Positions 42,726 to 50,626 of a stretch of 64,000 bases of DNA are shown piece by piece (within the stretch, counting starts at the first letter, position 1; each line of letters opens with the position of its first letter). The translations under genes and the position numbers were made by a program. The notes beneath the pieces were generated by a model, which made no database searches, was not told where the DNA came from, and saw nothing but the letters and a program-made list of their open reading frames with translations. Source of the DNA: an uncultured Clostridia bacterium (GTDB lineage Bacteria; Bacillota; Clostridia; Peptostreptococcales; Acidaminobacteraceae); the NCBI GenBank assembly GCA_927417275.1, contig CAKMJV010000016.1, positions 1-64,000 of the forward strand, in the 5' to 3' direction.

Positions 42726-44279
42726 TTGAAACGTTTACTATCATTATTACTTTGCTTGGCCGTAATAACTATGGGAGGAATTAATTTTCAGTCCATAACT
42801 TATGCAGATGGAACCGATGCGAATACATCTGCAACGACTTGGGTAGAAGAAGTAACTACACCAGTTAGTGTGCCTGCTCAAACCCCATCAACACCATCAA
42901 AAACTTCTACACCATCATCTCAAATATCAAATGGGGAAACCTATACTGTGGTCTCTGGAGATGTATTATGGCGAGTTGCTCAAAAAAATAACATTTCACT
43001 AGAAAAGTTAATTTCGCTTAATCCACAAATCACAAATCCAAATAAAATTTATGTAGGGCAAAAACTTATTGTGTCTGAAGTAAAAGTGGAGATCAAATCT
43101 ACTGAAGTTCAGCAGTTAGGAAATGCATATGCTAACGGCACCTATAGAGGCGTATTTTATGATTCTGGCGTTCAACAAGTAGGTGTTCAGTTTACTTTGG
43201 TAGATAATATCGTTACCGCAGTAAGTTATAGAACACTAGCCTATAAAGATATCAACTATCGATCTGAAAAAGAAGATCCAACGATCCTAGCAATTACAGA
43301 ACAATTTAACGAACTGATTCAGTTCATGGTTGGCAAAGATATAAATTTGGCGATAGAAGAAATGTACACGCCAGAAAATATCGTCGCTGATAAAATGGTT
43401 GGCTTAGACACGATCACAGGTGCAAGTGTTCGAAGTGCAAAGGTAATATCAGCAGTAAATGATGGTCTTAATAGAGGCGTTTATAGCAAAGGTTTACCAT
43501 CGGTTTCTTATGAAAACGGCACGTATAGAGGCGCATTTTCAGATGGTGGTTATCAACAAGTTGGCATTCAATTCACACTGGATAACAATATTGTAACAGC
43601 AATTTCTTATAGAACGCTAAAGTATAGTGATATTGATTACAGAGGCGAAAAAGAAGACTTGAAAATCATAGCGATTAATGATCAATTTAATGAACTTATT
43701 CAACATTTAAATGGAAAAGATATCCGAACTGCACTTGATGAACTTTATACACCTGAGCGAATTGTTTCAGATAAAGAAGTCGTTACCGATGTGGTAACAG
43801 GCGCAAGTGTTAGAAGTACAAAAGTAATTTCTTCAATAAATGATGGCTTAAACAGAGGTGTATATGCATACGGTGCAAACACGACGCCTCAATTATCCAT
43901 TACAGCAAAATCATTTGAAGATGGAACCTATAGAGGTAGTTTTATAGATGGTGAAGAGCAACAAGTTGGTGTCCAACTTACACTTGCAAACAACATCGTT
44001 ACAAGCATTAGTTATAGAGTGCTTGGCTACCGAGGAACTGACTATAGAAAAGAAGCAGAAGACAAACGCATAATGGCTCTAACCACGCAGTACAACGAAT
44101 TGATTCAACATCTAGTGGGTAAAGACATAAGAGAAAATCTTCATACTTTATATACGCCAGGTGCATTTGTCCAGGATCAGGCAGTTGAACTTGATACAGT
44201 TACAGGTGCTACAGTTAGAGGCAATAAAGTCGTTTCAGCGATCATGGATGCTCTAAATAGAAAACTTTACTCTAAATAA
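42726..44279 (+). CDS. Secreted LysM protein with three FMN-binding-like repeats
   Basis: 517 aa. TTG start after AAAGGAGG. Signal peptide (about 1-27, ending TYADG), Thr/Ser/Pro-rich linker, one LysM domain (about 71-115) for peptidoglycan attachment, then three repeats of about 125 residues (from 135, 261 and 397), each beginning NGTYRG or DGTYRG and ending with DTITGASVRS, DVVTGASVRS or DTVTGATVRG. That ending resembles the flavinylation motif of FMN-binding domains (D-x-x-T/S-G-A-S/T). If flavinylated by an ApbE-type transferase, the protein would be a wall-bound flavin electron relay. No apbE lies in the window. Confidence 0.78.
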   Translation: MKRLLSLLLCLAVITMGGINFQSITYADGTDANTSATTWVEEVTTPVSVPAQTPSTPSKTSTPSSQISNGETYTVVSGDVLWRVAQKNNISLEKLISLNPQITNPNKIYVGQKLIVSEVKVEIKSTEVQQLGNAYANGTYRGVFYDSGVQQVGVQFTLVDNIVTAVSYRTLAYKDINYRSEKEDPTILAITEQFNELIQFMVGKDINLAIEEMYTPENIVADKMVGLDTITGASVRSAKVISAVNDGLNRGVYSKGLPSVSYENGTYRGAFSDGGYQQVGIQFTLDNNIVTAISYRTLKYSDIDYRGEKEDLKIIAINDQFNELIQHLNGKDIRTALDELYTPERIVSDKEVVTDVVTGASVRSTKVISSINDGLNRGVYAYGANTTPQLSITAKSFEDGTYRGSFIDGEEQQVGVQLTLANNIVTSISYRVLGYRGTDYRKEAEDKRIMALTTQYNELIQHLVGKDIRENLHTLYTPGAFVQDQAVELDTVTGATVRGNKVVSAIMDALNRKLYSK

Positions 44280-44296
44280 TTTATGCTTAATAAGAG

Positions 44297-44358
44297 AAAC
44301 GTCCCTGGCAACTTTATGTTAGTGGTTAAACCACTAACCAAAAGTTGCCAGGGACGTT
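44297..44358. repeat. Palindromic intergenic repeat, copy 2
   Basis: Near-perfect palindrome AAACGTCCCTGGCAACTTT ... reverse, with inner GTTAGTGGTT/AACCACTAAC arms and few mismatches. Outer arms complete. Lies between two convergent genes, with T-rich tails on both sides, so it can act as a bidirectional terminator. Confidence 0.9.
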
Positions 44359-44369
44359 TTTTCTTTTCA

Positions 44370-45173
44370 TTAGAACGCTGGTACTACGGCACCCTCATAT
44401 TGCTCAAGGATATACGATTTAACGGCATCTGATTGTAGGGCCTCTACTAATTTTAAGATGGCGTCATCAGTCAAGCGATCAGGAAGCACCGTAACGATAT
44501 TTGCATAGGGCGAGTCAGATCCTTCAAGTAAAAGCGCATCAGCAACCGGATTGAGACCTGCTTCTAAAGCATAATTCGTGTTAATTACCGCAGCATCTAC
44601 ATCGTCTAATGATCTTGGCAGTTGAGCTGCATCGATGGGTTTAAAAACCAGACCCAATGGATTTTCGATAACATCTGCCTCTGTTGCTTCTAGGCCAGCA
44701 GTTTCGCTGAGTTTGATTAGGTTATTTGCTTGAAGTAATAATAATGCGCGCCCTTCGTTGGTTGGGTCATTTGGAATCGCGATTACTGCGCCAACTGGAA
44801 TTGCATCTGCACTTTCAAATGATTTCGAGTAAAGACCAAGCGGCTCTACGTGGACACTGCCTGCGCTTACGAGTTCAAGGTTATGCTCTGCGCCAAAGGA
44901 GGTCATATAAGGCACGTGTTGGAAAAAGTTTGCATCGATATCCCCTTCGCTTAGCGCGAGATTTGGTGTTACATAGTCTGTGAATTCAACGATTTCAAGC
45001 GTGATACCTTGCTCAGCAAGAACGGGCTTGATTAAATTTAATATTTCAGAATGGGGTACAGGTGTAGCGCCAACTTTCAAAGTGATTTCATCTTCATTTT
45101 TTGAACCGCAACCAACAAGTGCAAAAGCACCTAGAATGAGCGTAAGTGTGAGTACTATAATTTTTTTAGTCAT
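44370..45173 (-). CDS. metQ: Methionine ABC transporter substrate-binding lipoprotein
   Basis: 267-aa NlpA/MetQ lipoprotein. Lipobox ALVGCG (Cys near 22), KVGATPVPHSEILNLIKPVL and the DANFFQHVPYM segment are typical. Binds methionine outside the membrane. Third gene of the metNIQ operon, 28 bp after metI, under the two SAM riboswitches upstream of metN. Confidence 0.95.
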   Translation of the reverse strand: MTKKIIVLTLTLILGAFALVGCGSKNEDEITLKVGATPVPHSEILNLIKPVLAEQGITLEIVEFTDYVTPNLALSEGDIDANFFQHVPYMTSFGAEHNLELVSAGSVHVEPLGLYSKSFESADAIPVGAVIAIPNDPTNEGRALLLLQANNLIKLSETAGLEATEADVIENPLGLVFKPIDAAQLPRSLDDVDAAVINTNYALEAGLNPVADALLLEGSDSPYANIVTVLPDRLTDDAILKLVEALQSDAVKSYILEQYEGAVVPAF

Positions 45174-45201
45174 GTGTATGCTCCTCGTGTAATTTAGTTT
45201 T

Positions 45202-45852
45202 TTATCTTCTTCTGTTTTTCAGTATCTTTTGTGCCATGAGATTTCCGCTGGATTGTATGATTTGAACCATGACGATCAGCACGATTACAGTGATAAGCAT
45301 CACGTCGGTTCTAAATCTGTGAAAACCATAGCGTATGGCTAAATCGCCGATCCCGCCTCCGCCCACAGCCCCGGCCATAGCAGAGTAACCTAATAAATTG
45401 ATGATGGTGATGGTGGTTCCTAATACCAGTGATGGCAATGCTTCTGGTATCAACACACGCCATACGATTTCAAATGGACTCGCTCCCATGGCAATCGCTG
45501 CTTCTATAACCCCACCATCCACTTCTTGGAGGGCACTTTCAACCACGCGTCCGAAAAATGGAATGGCAGCCACCACCAACGGCACAATGGCCGCATTTGT
45601 ACCAATGGAAGTCCCTACGAGATATCGCGTAAAGGGGATGATGAAAATCATTAAAATGATAAACGGCAATGACCGTGTCATGTTCACTGCATATGAGAGT
45701 CCAGTATGAAGTGATGCATTTTCAAGGATGTGACCCTTTGAAGTGATCACGAGCACGATGCCAAGGGGAAGGCCAAATAAAATGGTAAAAGCGGTGGATA
45801 TACCAACCATATAGAGCGTTTCAATAGTCGCTTTCAAGACCATTTCAAACAT
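45202..45852 (-). CDS. metI: Methionine ABC transporter permease
   Basis: 216-aa permease with five helices; the EAA loop (MGASPFEIVWRVLIPEALPS) that docks to MetN is at about 125-150, and MTRSLPFIILM is family-typical. It overlaps the metN stop by one base, showing translational coupling. Confidence 0.95.
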   Translation of the reverse strand: MFEMVLKATIETLYMVGISTAFTILFGLPLGIVLVITSKGHILENASLHTGLSYAVNMTRSLPFIILMIFIIPFTRYLVGTSIGTNAAIVPLVVAAIPFFGRVVESALQEVDGGVIEAAIAMGASPFEIVWRVLIPEALPSLVLGTTITIINLLGYSAMAGAVGGGGIGDLAIRYGFHRFRTDVMLITVIVLIVMVQIIQSSGNLMAQKILKNRRR

Positions 45853-46838
45853 TAGAACACCTCCGAAATAACATTTTGTTGATGCAGTGCATCTCTTATC
45901 GCAGACAAAGTAGGTGAATCCGCGATCACATCGATGAGTAATCGTCCCACAGTTTCTCCTTGGATGTATTCAATCTGACCAGAGAGGATATTGATTTCCA
46001 CACCAAAGGTTTGAATAATGTGGGATAAAATAGGTGCGTTTGCACTACCTTTGGCAAAAATTAAAAGGAGGCGATTGCCTATAGGTGGTCGCGTATTGGA
46101 AGGTGTGATCTCACCGATAAAATGGCGTGTTTCTTCACGCGTAGGCCGAGTAAAGACATCAAGGGTAAATCCAGATTCTATGACTTTGCCGGCTTCTAAA
46201 ATCGCAACTTTATTACAAATGGCTTTAATAACTTCCATTTCATGTGTGATAACCACCAATGTTACACCCAGTTCCTCAGCTACGCGTTTTAATAGGTCGA
46301 GAATTTGCTTGGTGGTTTTTGGATCAAGTGCTGAAGTTGCTTCATCACACAGTAGAATTTCTGGTGCGTTTGCCAAAGCACGTGCGATGCCCACACGCTG
46401 TTTTTGTCCGCCACTTAGGTTGATCGGATAAGCATGTGCTTTATCTGTGAGTTCAACTTTTTCAAGTAAAAACATAACCCGTTCGTGAATGTCCGCGGCA
46501 TCCATTTTCAGTAGTTTTAAAGGAAAAGCGATGTTTTCATAGATGGTTTTGCTGCTCAGTAGATTAAAATTTTGAAAAATCATGCCGATCTTTTGGCGCG
46601 CCTGTCTCAAGGGCTTGCCTGAAAGAGAGAGCATATCTGTACCACCGATTATTACGGAACCAGAAGTCGGATCCTCAATACGGTTGATACAGCGAACGAG
46701 AGACGATTTACCGGCACCACTGAGACCGATGATGCCATAAATATCTCCTTTTTCAATATGAAGATCAATACCGTCAAGCGCTTTAACGATTTGATCGCCT
46801 TTTGAATACACTTTGGTGAGTGCATGAATTTGAATCAT
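45852..46838 (-). CDS. metN: Methionine ABC transporter ATPase
   Basis: 328-aa ATPase: Walker A GLSGAGKSS, signature LSGGQKQRVGIARAL, Walker B ILLCDEATSALDP and H-loop ITHEM, followed by the C-terminal NIL domain (about 245-328) that senses methionine and inhibits transport. First gene of the operon behind tandem SAM-I riboswitches. Confidence 0.96.
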   Translation of the reverse strand: MIQIHALTKVYSKGDQIVKALDGIDLHIEKGDIYGIIGLSGAGKSSLVRCINRIEDPTSGSVIIGGTDMLSLSGKPLRQARQKIGMIFQNFNLLSSKTIYENIAFPLKLLKMDAADIHERVMFLLEKVELTDKAHAYPINLSGGQKQRVGIARALANAPEILLCDEATSALDPKTTKQILDLLKRVAEELGVTLVVITHEMEVIKAICNKVAILEAGKVIESGFTLDVFTRPTREETRHFIGEITPSNTRPPIGNRLLLIFAKGSANAPILSHIIQTFGVEINILSGQIEYIQGETVGRLLIDVIADSPTLSAIRDALHQQNVISEVF

Positions 46839-46859
46839 AAAGTGATTTCCTTTCTTATC

Positions 46860-46899
46860 AAAAAAATAAAAGATCCTTACGCGAACATGCGAAAGGATA
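46860..46899 (-). terminator. Terminator of the gene-proximal SAM riboswitch
   Basis: Read on the minus strand: ATCCTT-containing hairpin (46872-46898) with a TCGC/GCG inner stem and a long T-run (A-run on plus, 46860-46870). It ends about 20 bp before metN. Confidence 0.85.
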
Positions 46900-46914
46900 C
46901 ATCAAAGTACACCT

Positions 46915-47014
46915 CTCACATCTTCCAGTTTACCTGCCGGATTTAGCACCATTACTAAAATTAGTTGGTTGCTGGGTTTCATAGGGCCGTTCCCTCCACC
47001 GCTCTGGATATGAG
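46915..47014 (-). promoter_or_regulatory. SAM-I riboswitch, gene-proximal copy
   Basis: S-box aptamer on the minus strand: P1 strands CTCATATC (47014 side) and GATGTGAG (46915-46922), core segments AGAGCGGTGGAGGGAACGGC, CCTATGAAACCCAGCAACC and GGTGCTAAATCC, all in the conserved order. SAM binding should favour the following terminator and shut off metNIQ. Confidence 0.95.
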
Positions 47015-47027
47015 TTAATATGCAATT

Positions 47028-47060
47028 AAAAAAGCTTCTTTCCAAACAGAAAAGAAGCCT
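47028..47060 (-). terminator. Terminator of the promoter-proximal SAM riboswitch
   Basis: On the minus strand GGCTTCTTTTC and GAAAGAAGC arms with a short loop followed by TTTTTT (A-run at 47028-47033). Located between the two aptamers, so each aptamer has its own terminator. Confidence 0.85.
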
Positions 47061-47077
47061 CATAAAAAATGTGCAAG

Positions 47078-47179
47078 CTTATCTGTGGAATAAATAATTC
47101 CCAGGAATTAGCACCATCACTAAATAATTAGTTGGTTGCCGGGCATCATAGGGCCAGTCCCTCCGCCACTCTGGATAAG
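47078..47179 (-). promoter_or_regulatory. SAM-I riboswitch, promoter-proximal copy
   Basis: S-box aptamer on the minus strand: P1 CTTATC/GATAAG, then AGAGTGGCGGAGGGACTGGC, CCTATGATGCCCGGCAACC and GGTGCTAATTCC in the conserved order. First of two complete riboswitch-terminator units in one leader. Confidence 0.96.
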
Positions 47180-47212
47180 TGTGAATATGAAATTGTTTTT
47201 GCTATGAAATGG

Positions 47213-47241
47213 ATTATACGGTAACGATTATTACATGTCAA
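47213..47241 (-). promoter_or_regulatory. Promoter of the SAM-riboswitch/metNIQ operon
   Basis: Minus-strand TTGACA (47241-47236), 17-bp spacer, TATAAT (47218-47213): a consensus sigma-A promoter about 30 bp before the first aptamer. Confidence 0.9.
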
Positions 47242-47284
47242 CACTATTACAAAACGTTAATAATTCAGAGAATTCAGAAATAAG

Positions 47285-47355
47285 AAAGAAATGTCCCTGG
47301 CAACTTTTTGCAAGTAGCGCTTGCACTTGCAAAAAGTTGCCAGGGACATTTCTTT
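47285..47355. repeat. Palindromic intergenic repeat, copy 3
   Basis: Longest copy: perfect 31-bp arms (47285-47315 and 47325-47355) around a 9-nt loop, containing TGTCCCTGGCAACTTTTTG. The inner part (CAAGT/ACTTG) differs from copies 1 and 2 while the outer part is the same. It reaches the stop codon of the ArsC-like gene. Confidence 0.92.
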
Positions 47356-47693
47356 CATTCCCAAGTGGACCAAACTTCAGGTGCATAGCCTAAGGTCGCT
47401 TGTTTGCCGTTTCTAACAATGGGCGTTTTGATGAGTTTTGGATAATCGAGTAAAATCTCCTGAATCATACCAGCGCCTTTTATTTTATCGAGATTTTTTT
47501 CTAGATAAAGAGGGGACGTTTTATCGATCATATTTTGAAGACCTACAACGCGTGCAACGTTTTCAAACTCGCCTTTACTCATACCGTATTTAGCAACGTC
47601 AATTGCTTGAAATTTTATGCGTCTTTCTTTGAAATAACGCTCGGCCTTCTGCGTTTCAAAGCACTTCTTTTTACCGAATATTTGTATGTTCAT
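47355..47693 (-). CDS. ArsC/Spx-family protein
   Basis: 112-aa thioredoxin-fold protein of the arsenate-reductase (ArsC/YusI) family. The single active-type Cys is in GKKKCFETQKAERYF (near residue 11), without the CxxC of Spx; LIKTPIVRNGKQATLGY is the typical C-terminal part. No arsenic genes lie nearby, so a true arsenate reductase role is doubtful. Ends inside the palindromic repeat; GGAGTGC lies before its ATG. Divergent from the barnase gene. Confidence 0.85.
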   Translation of the reverse strand: MNIQIFGKKKCFETQKAERYFKERRIKFQAIDVAKYGMSKGEFENVARVVGLQNMIDKTSPLYLEKNLDKIKGAGMIQEILLDYPKLIKTPIVRNGKQATLGYAPEVWSTWE

Positions 47694-47725
47694 AAGGCAC
47701 TCCTTCGTCTGCGTAATTTACATAT

Positions 47726-47751
47726 TTGACATCCATGTACTATGATATAAT
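47726..47751 (+). promoter_or_regulatory. Promoter of barnase-barstar genes
   Basis: TTGACA (47726-47731) and an extended -10 TGATATAAT (47743-47751); the spacer is short (14 bp), so the extended -10 probably matters most. Confidence 0.55.
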
Positions 47752-47790
47752 AAATTAAAGCATTAATAAAGTCGGTATTTTGGAGGTCCT

Positions 47791-48348
47791 ATGCAACGTA
47801 AACTTTTAGCATTTGGTATTGTGAGTCTAATTCTATTTGTTAGCATCCTCGTCTATGTGGGTATTCAAAATATAAACGACGATGTAACAGTTGTGGATTC
47901 GGTTATACAACCCTTGGTAATGACAGATGAAACGACTGAAACAGCGCCTGAGGCAGCATCCACAACCGCAATTGAAGTCCCAACAACAGAGGAAGCGCCA
48001 GACATTACTGAAAATGTACCTTATTACTCCGCAACAGAGGTTGCTAAGTATTTGCATTTTTATGCATCATTGCCACCAAATTACTTAACCAAAGCGGAAG
48101 CGCGTGATTTAGGTTGGGATGCTGATAAGGGAAACCTATGGGATGTGACAGAAAAAGGTGTAATCGGCGGTGATCGCTTTGGAAATAGAGAGGGTCTACT
48201 GCCTGATGCAGCACAGAGAGTATGGTATGAATGTGATGTGAATTACAAAGGCGGCTATAGAAATGCCATGCGATTGGTTTATTCAAACGACGGATTAATA
48301 TACTACACAGATGACCATTATGCATCTTTTAAAAAACTATATGATTAA
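47791..48348 (+). CDS. Barnase-type extracellular ribonuclease
   Basis: 185 aa: N-terminal hydrophobic signal or anchor (about 6-26), an acidic Thr/Glu/Ala-rich linker of about 45 residues, then a barnase domain (about 75-185). All barnase active-site residues are recognisable: Lys in NYLTKAEARDLGW, Arg in GGDRFGNREG, Glu in VWYECDVNY, two Arg in GGYRNAMRLVYS and His in DDHYASF. Endoribonuclease for extracellular RNA, toxic inside the cell, hence the barstar gene just downstream. TTTGGAGG precedes the ATG. Whether it is released or remains anchored is undecided. Confidence 0.95.
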   Translation: MQRKLLAFGIVSLILFVSILVYVGIQNINDDVTVVDSVIQPLVMTDETTETAPEAASTTAIEVPTTEEAPDITENVPYYSATEVAKYLHFYASLPPNYLTKAEARDLGWDADKGNLWDVTEKGVIGGDRFGNREGLLPDAAQRVWYECDVNYKGGYRNAMRLVYSNDGLIYYTDDHYASFKKLYD

Positions 48349-48372
48349 AGTAAATGGAGAGGAGTGAATCTT

Positions 48373-48645
48373 ATGAAAGATGTTGTATTAGATGGGCGTC
48401 AAATGAATACGGTAGAAAAAACACACGATTATTTGAAAATGCAACTTAATTTACCGGAACATTATGGTAGAAATTTAGATGCATTATGGGATGAACTATC
48501 AACTTATAATCAACCACTTAGCATGCACGTTACATCATGTGATACGTTAGAAAAAGAACTAGGTGACTATGGTTTGAAACTCATGGCACTCTTTGAAGAA
48601 ATAGGTATGTACAACAAAGCCATCATGGTTAAATTTGAGCGGTAA
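48373..48645 (+). CDS. Barstar-type ribonuclease inhibitor
   Basis: 90-aa cytosolic inhibitor of the preceding ribonuclease. LPEHYGRNLDALWDELS contains the helix that blocks the barnase active site, with the conserved Tyr and both Asp residues (NLDALWD). ATG 48373 has GGAGAGGAG 8 bp upstream; an in-frame GTG at 48364 overlaps that site and is rejected. 24 bp after the RNase stop, so the two are co-expressed. Confidence 0.94.
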   Translation: MKDVVLDGRQMNTVEKTHDYLKMQLNLPEHYGRNLDALWDELSTYNQPLSMHVTSCDTLEKELGDYGLKLMALFEEIGMYNKAIMVKFER

Positions 48646-48659
48646 TGACAGGAGGACAC

Positions 48660-49658
48660 ATGGCAATCAAAACGAAATTATACTTTTCAGAATCAACAAA
48701 TCCTTGGTTTAATTTAGCTTACGAGGAGCAATTGGTCAATGAAGTTGCTGAGGATGAAGTCTATCTCTATCTATGGCAAAATCAACATACAGTAGTAATT
48801 GGAAAGCACCAAAACCCTTGGCGTGAAGTCCTTGTTAATGAACTGGAGCAAGACGGTGGAAAATTAGCCAGACGCCTTTCGGGCGGTGGCGCTGTTTATC
48901 ACGATTTGGGTAACTTAAACTTCACCTTTGTGATGCATAAAAAGCATGAAGATTTACACAGACAACTCAAAGTCATCGTTGAAGGGGTAAAAACATTAGG
49001 TATTGATGCAGCTTTTTCGGGACGTAATGACATACTTGCAGCGGAACGCAAATTTTCAGGCAATGCCTTTTACTTCGGAAAAGAAAACTACTATCACCAT
49101 GGCACCATCTTAGTGGATGTAGACATGTCCAAACTCGGTAAGTTTTTAAATGTTTCCATGAAAAAACTTAATGCGAAAGGGGTAGAATCCGTTAAGTCAC
49201 GCGTGATTAATTTGAAAGAACTCAATTCAGAAATTACCATAGAGGCGGTTAAAAAAGTAATCGCTGATGCTTTTGAGTCAGAATATGGCGTTGCTGAAGA
49301 AAAGCATTTTATATCTGAAGAAACAACATCTTTGAGTGCAAAAGAACGATTTGCCCATTATGCGTCATGGGAATGGCTTTACGGTAAAACGCCGAGTTTT
49401 GATGTCACTTTTGAAGAAAAATTTGCATGGGGCGAATTGGTGATAAGTTTTAAACTGAAAGGCGCCATTATCGAAGAAACAGGGATTTACTCTGATGCCA
49501 TGAACACGGATCTGGTGGAGTTGCTTAAATTACGATTTAACGGAAAAAGGTTGGATCAAAAATCATTACTTCAAGCAATAGCAGAAATAAAAACTTCCGA
49601 ACAAATAGAGCCGCAGCTTGAAGAAATTAAAGAATGGTTGAAGTCACTAGCCATATAG
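48660..49658 (+). CDS. lplA: Lipoate-protein ligase A
   Basis: 332-aa enzyme that activates lipoate with ATP and attaches it to E2 or GcvH proteins. The catalytic core has RRLSGGGAVYHDLGNLNFTF and the Lys-containing RKFSGNAFYF; the C-terminal accessory domain (about 245-332) is present, so this is the full two-domain form. ATG 48660 follows AGGAGG. It lies 15 bp after barstar in the same transcript, though unrelated in function. Terminator follows. Confidence 0.93.
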   Translation: MAIKTKLYFSESTNPWFNLAYEEQLVNEVAEDEVYLYLWQNQHTVVIGKHQNPWREVLVNELEQDGGKLARRLSGGGAVYHDLGNLNFTFVMHKKHEDLHRQLKVIVEGVKTLGIDAAFSGRNDILAAERKFSGNAFYFGKENYYHHGTILVDVDMSKLGKFLNVSMKKLNAKGVESVKSRVINLKELNSEITIEAVKKVIADAFESEYGVAEEKHFISEETTSLSAKERFAHYASWEWLYGKTPSFDVTFEEKFAWGELVISFKLKGAIIEETGIYSDAMNTDLVELLKLRFNGKRLDQKSLLQAIAEIKTSEQIEPQLEEIKEWLKSLAI

Positions 49659-49673
49659 TAATTGAATGTATCT

Positions 49674-49714
49674 AAGGATTTAAAATGGGCATTTAACGTT
49701 TTAAATCCTTTTTT
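49674..49714 (+). terminator. Terminator after lplA
   Basis: AAGGATTTAAAA (49674-49685) and TTTTAAATCCTT (49699-49710), then T-run. Confidence 0.88.
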
Positions 49715-49751
49715 ATGTTTTAAAACAGATACAAAAAACTATTTTTTTGTA

Positions 49752-49780
49752 TTGACGACAATAAAAAAGCAAGATATAAT
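49752..49780 (+). promoter_or_regulatory. Promoter of the kduD-kduI-TRAP operon
   Basis: TTGACG (49752-49757), 17-bp spacer, TATAAT (49775-49780). Transcription would start near 49787, inside the operator array. Confidence 0.85.
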
Positions 49781-49784
49781 TGTC

Positions 49785-49808
49785 GTATACATTGTATACG
49801 TTGTATAC
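49785..49808. promoter_or_regulatory. Triple GTATAC operator array
   Basis: Three GTATAC copies at 49785, 49794 and 49803, exactly 9 bp apart; the last lies in the perfect palindrome TTGTATACAA (49801-49810). Placed over the start of transcription. Most likely bound by the GntR regulator encoded in the same operon (51522). Confidence 0.75.
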
Positions 49809-49841
49809 AATCAAACAAAAAGATAACAAACAGGAGGCGTT

Positions 49842-50597
49842 ATGAGTATTTTTTCTTTAGAAGGTAAAGTAGCAATCGTAACAGGCTGTAGAGCGGGATT
49901 GGGCCAAGGCATCGCATTGGCACTGGCAAATGCAGGTGCTGACGTTGTGGGTGTAGATTACGCAGAGATGAAAGAAACAGAAGCAAAGGTACTTGCTACA
50001 GGCAAGGCATTCTTAGGCATAGAAGCAAACTTATTATCTATAGAGCCAATTGAAGGCATCGTGGAAGCGGTCGTTCAAAAGTTTGGTAAAGTTGATATTT
50101 TAGTAAACAATGCTGGTATTATTCGTCGCGAAGATTCTGTTAATTTCACAGAAAAAGATTGGGATGATGTCATGAACATCAACATCAAAACAGTGTTTTT
50201 CTTTAGCCAAGCCGTTGCGAAGCGTTTTATTGCGCAAGGACATGGCGGTAAAATCATCAACATCGCTTCTATGTTATCTTACCAAGGTGGCATAAGAGTC
50301 CCTTCTTACACAGCGAGCAAATCGGGCGTTAAAGGCATCACGATGCTCATGGCAAATGAATGGGCGGCACACAATATAAATTCAAATGGTATAGCGCCAG
50401 GCTATATGGCAACAGATAACACGGCGGCACTACGTGCAGACGAAGACAGAAGTGCAGCTATTTTAGATCGAATTCCTGCTGGCAGATGGGGCACACCTGA
50501 AGATGTTGGCGGTACAGCAGTATTTTTAGCATCTCAAGCAGCAGATTATATCAATGGATTTACCATCGCTGTTGATGGTGGATGGCTCGCTAGATAG
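49842..50597 (+). CDS. kduD: 2-keto-3-deoxygluconate dehydrogenase (SDR)
   Basis: 251-aa short-chain dehydrogenase that reduces 2,5-diketo-3-deoxygluconate to 2-keto-3-deoxygluconate (KDG) with NADH. VTGCRAGLGQGIALAL binds the cofactor; Ser in NIASMLSYQGG and YTASKSG (Tyr-x3-Lys) form the catalytic set; NNAGI is present. First gene of the uronate operon, directly upstream of kduI; KDG passes to the kinase encoded at 61.3 kb. Confidence 0.94.
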   Translation: MSIFSLEGKVAIVTGCRAGLGQGIALALANAGADVVGVDYAEMKETEAKVLATGKAFLGIEANLLSIEPIEGIVEAVVQKFGKVDILVNNAGIIRREDSVNFTEKDWDDVMNINIKTVFFFSQAVAKRFIAQGHGGKIINIASMLSYQGGIRVPSYTASKSGVKGITMLMANEWAAHNINSNGIAPGYMATDNTAALRADEDRSAAILDRIPAGRWGTPEDVGGTAVFLASQAADYINGFTIAVDGGWLAR

Positions 50598-50626
50598 ACA
50601 TAATTGATTTACAAAAGGAGATTGAC

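Noticed and set aside
47355-47693. Arsenic resistance gene
   Set aside because: Single-Cys ArsC family protein without any arsenic operon gene near it; general family call only.
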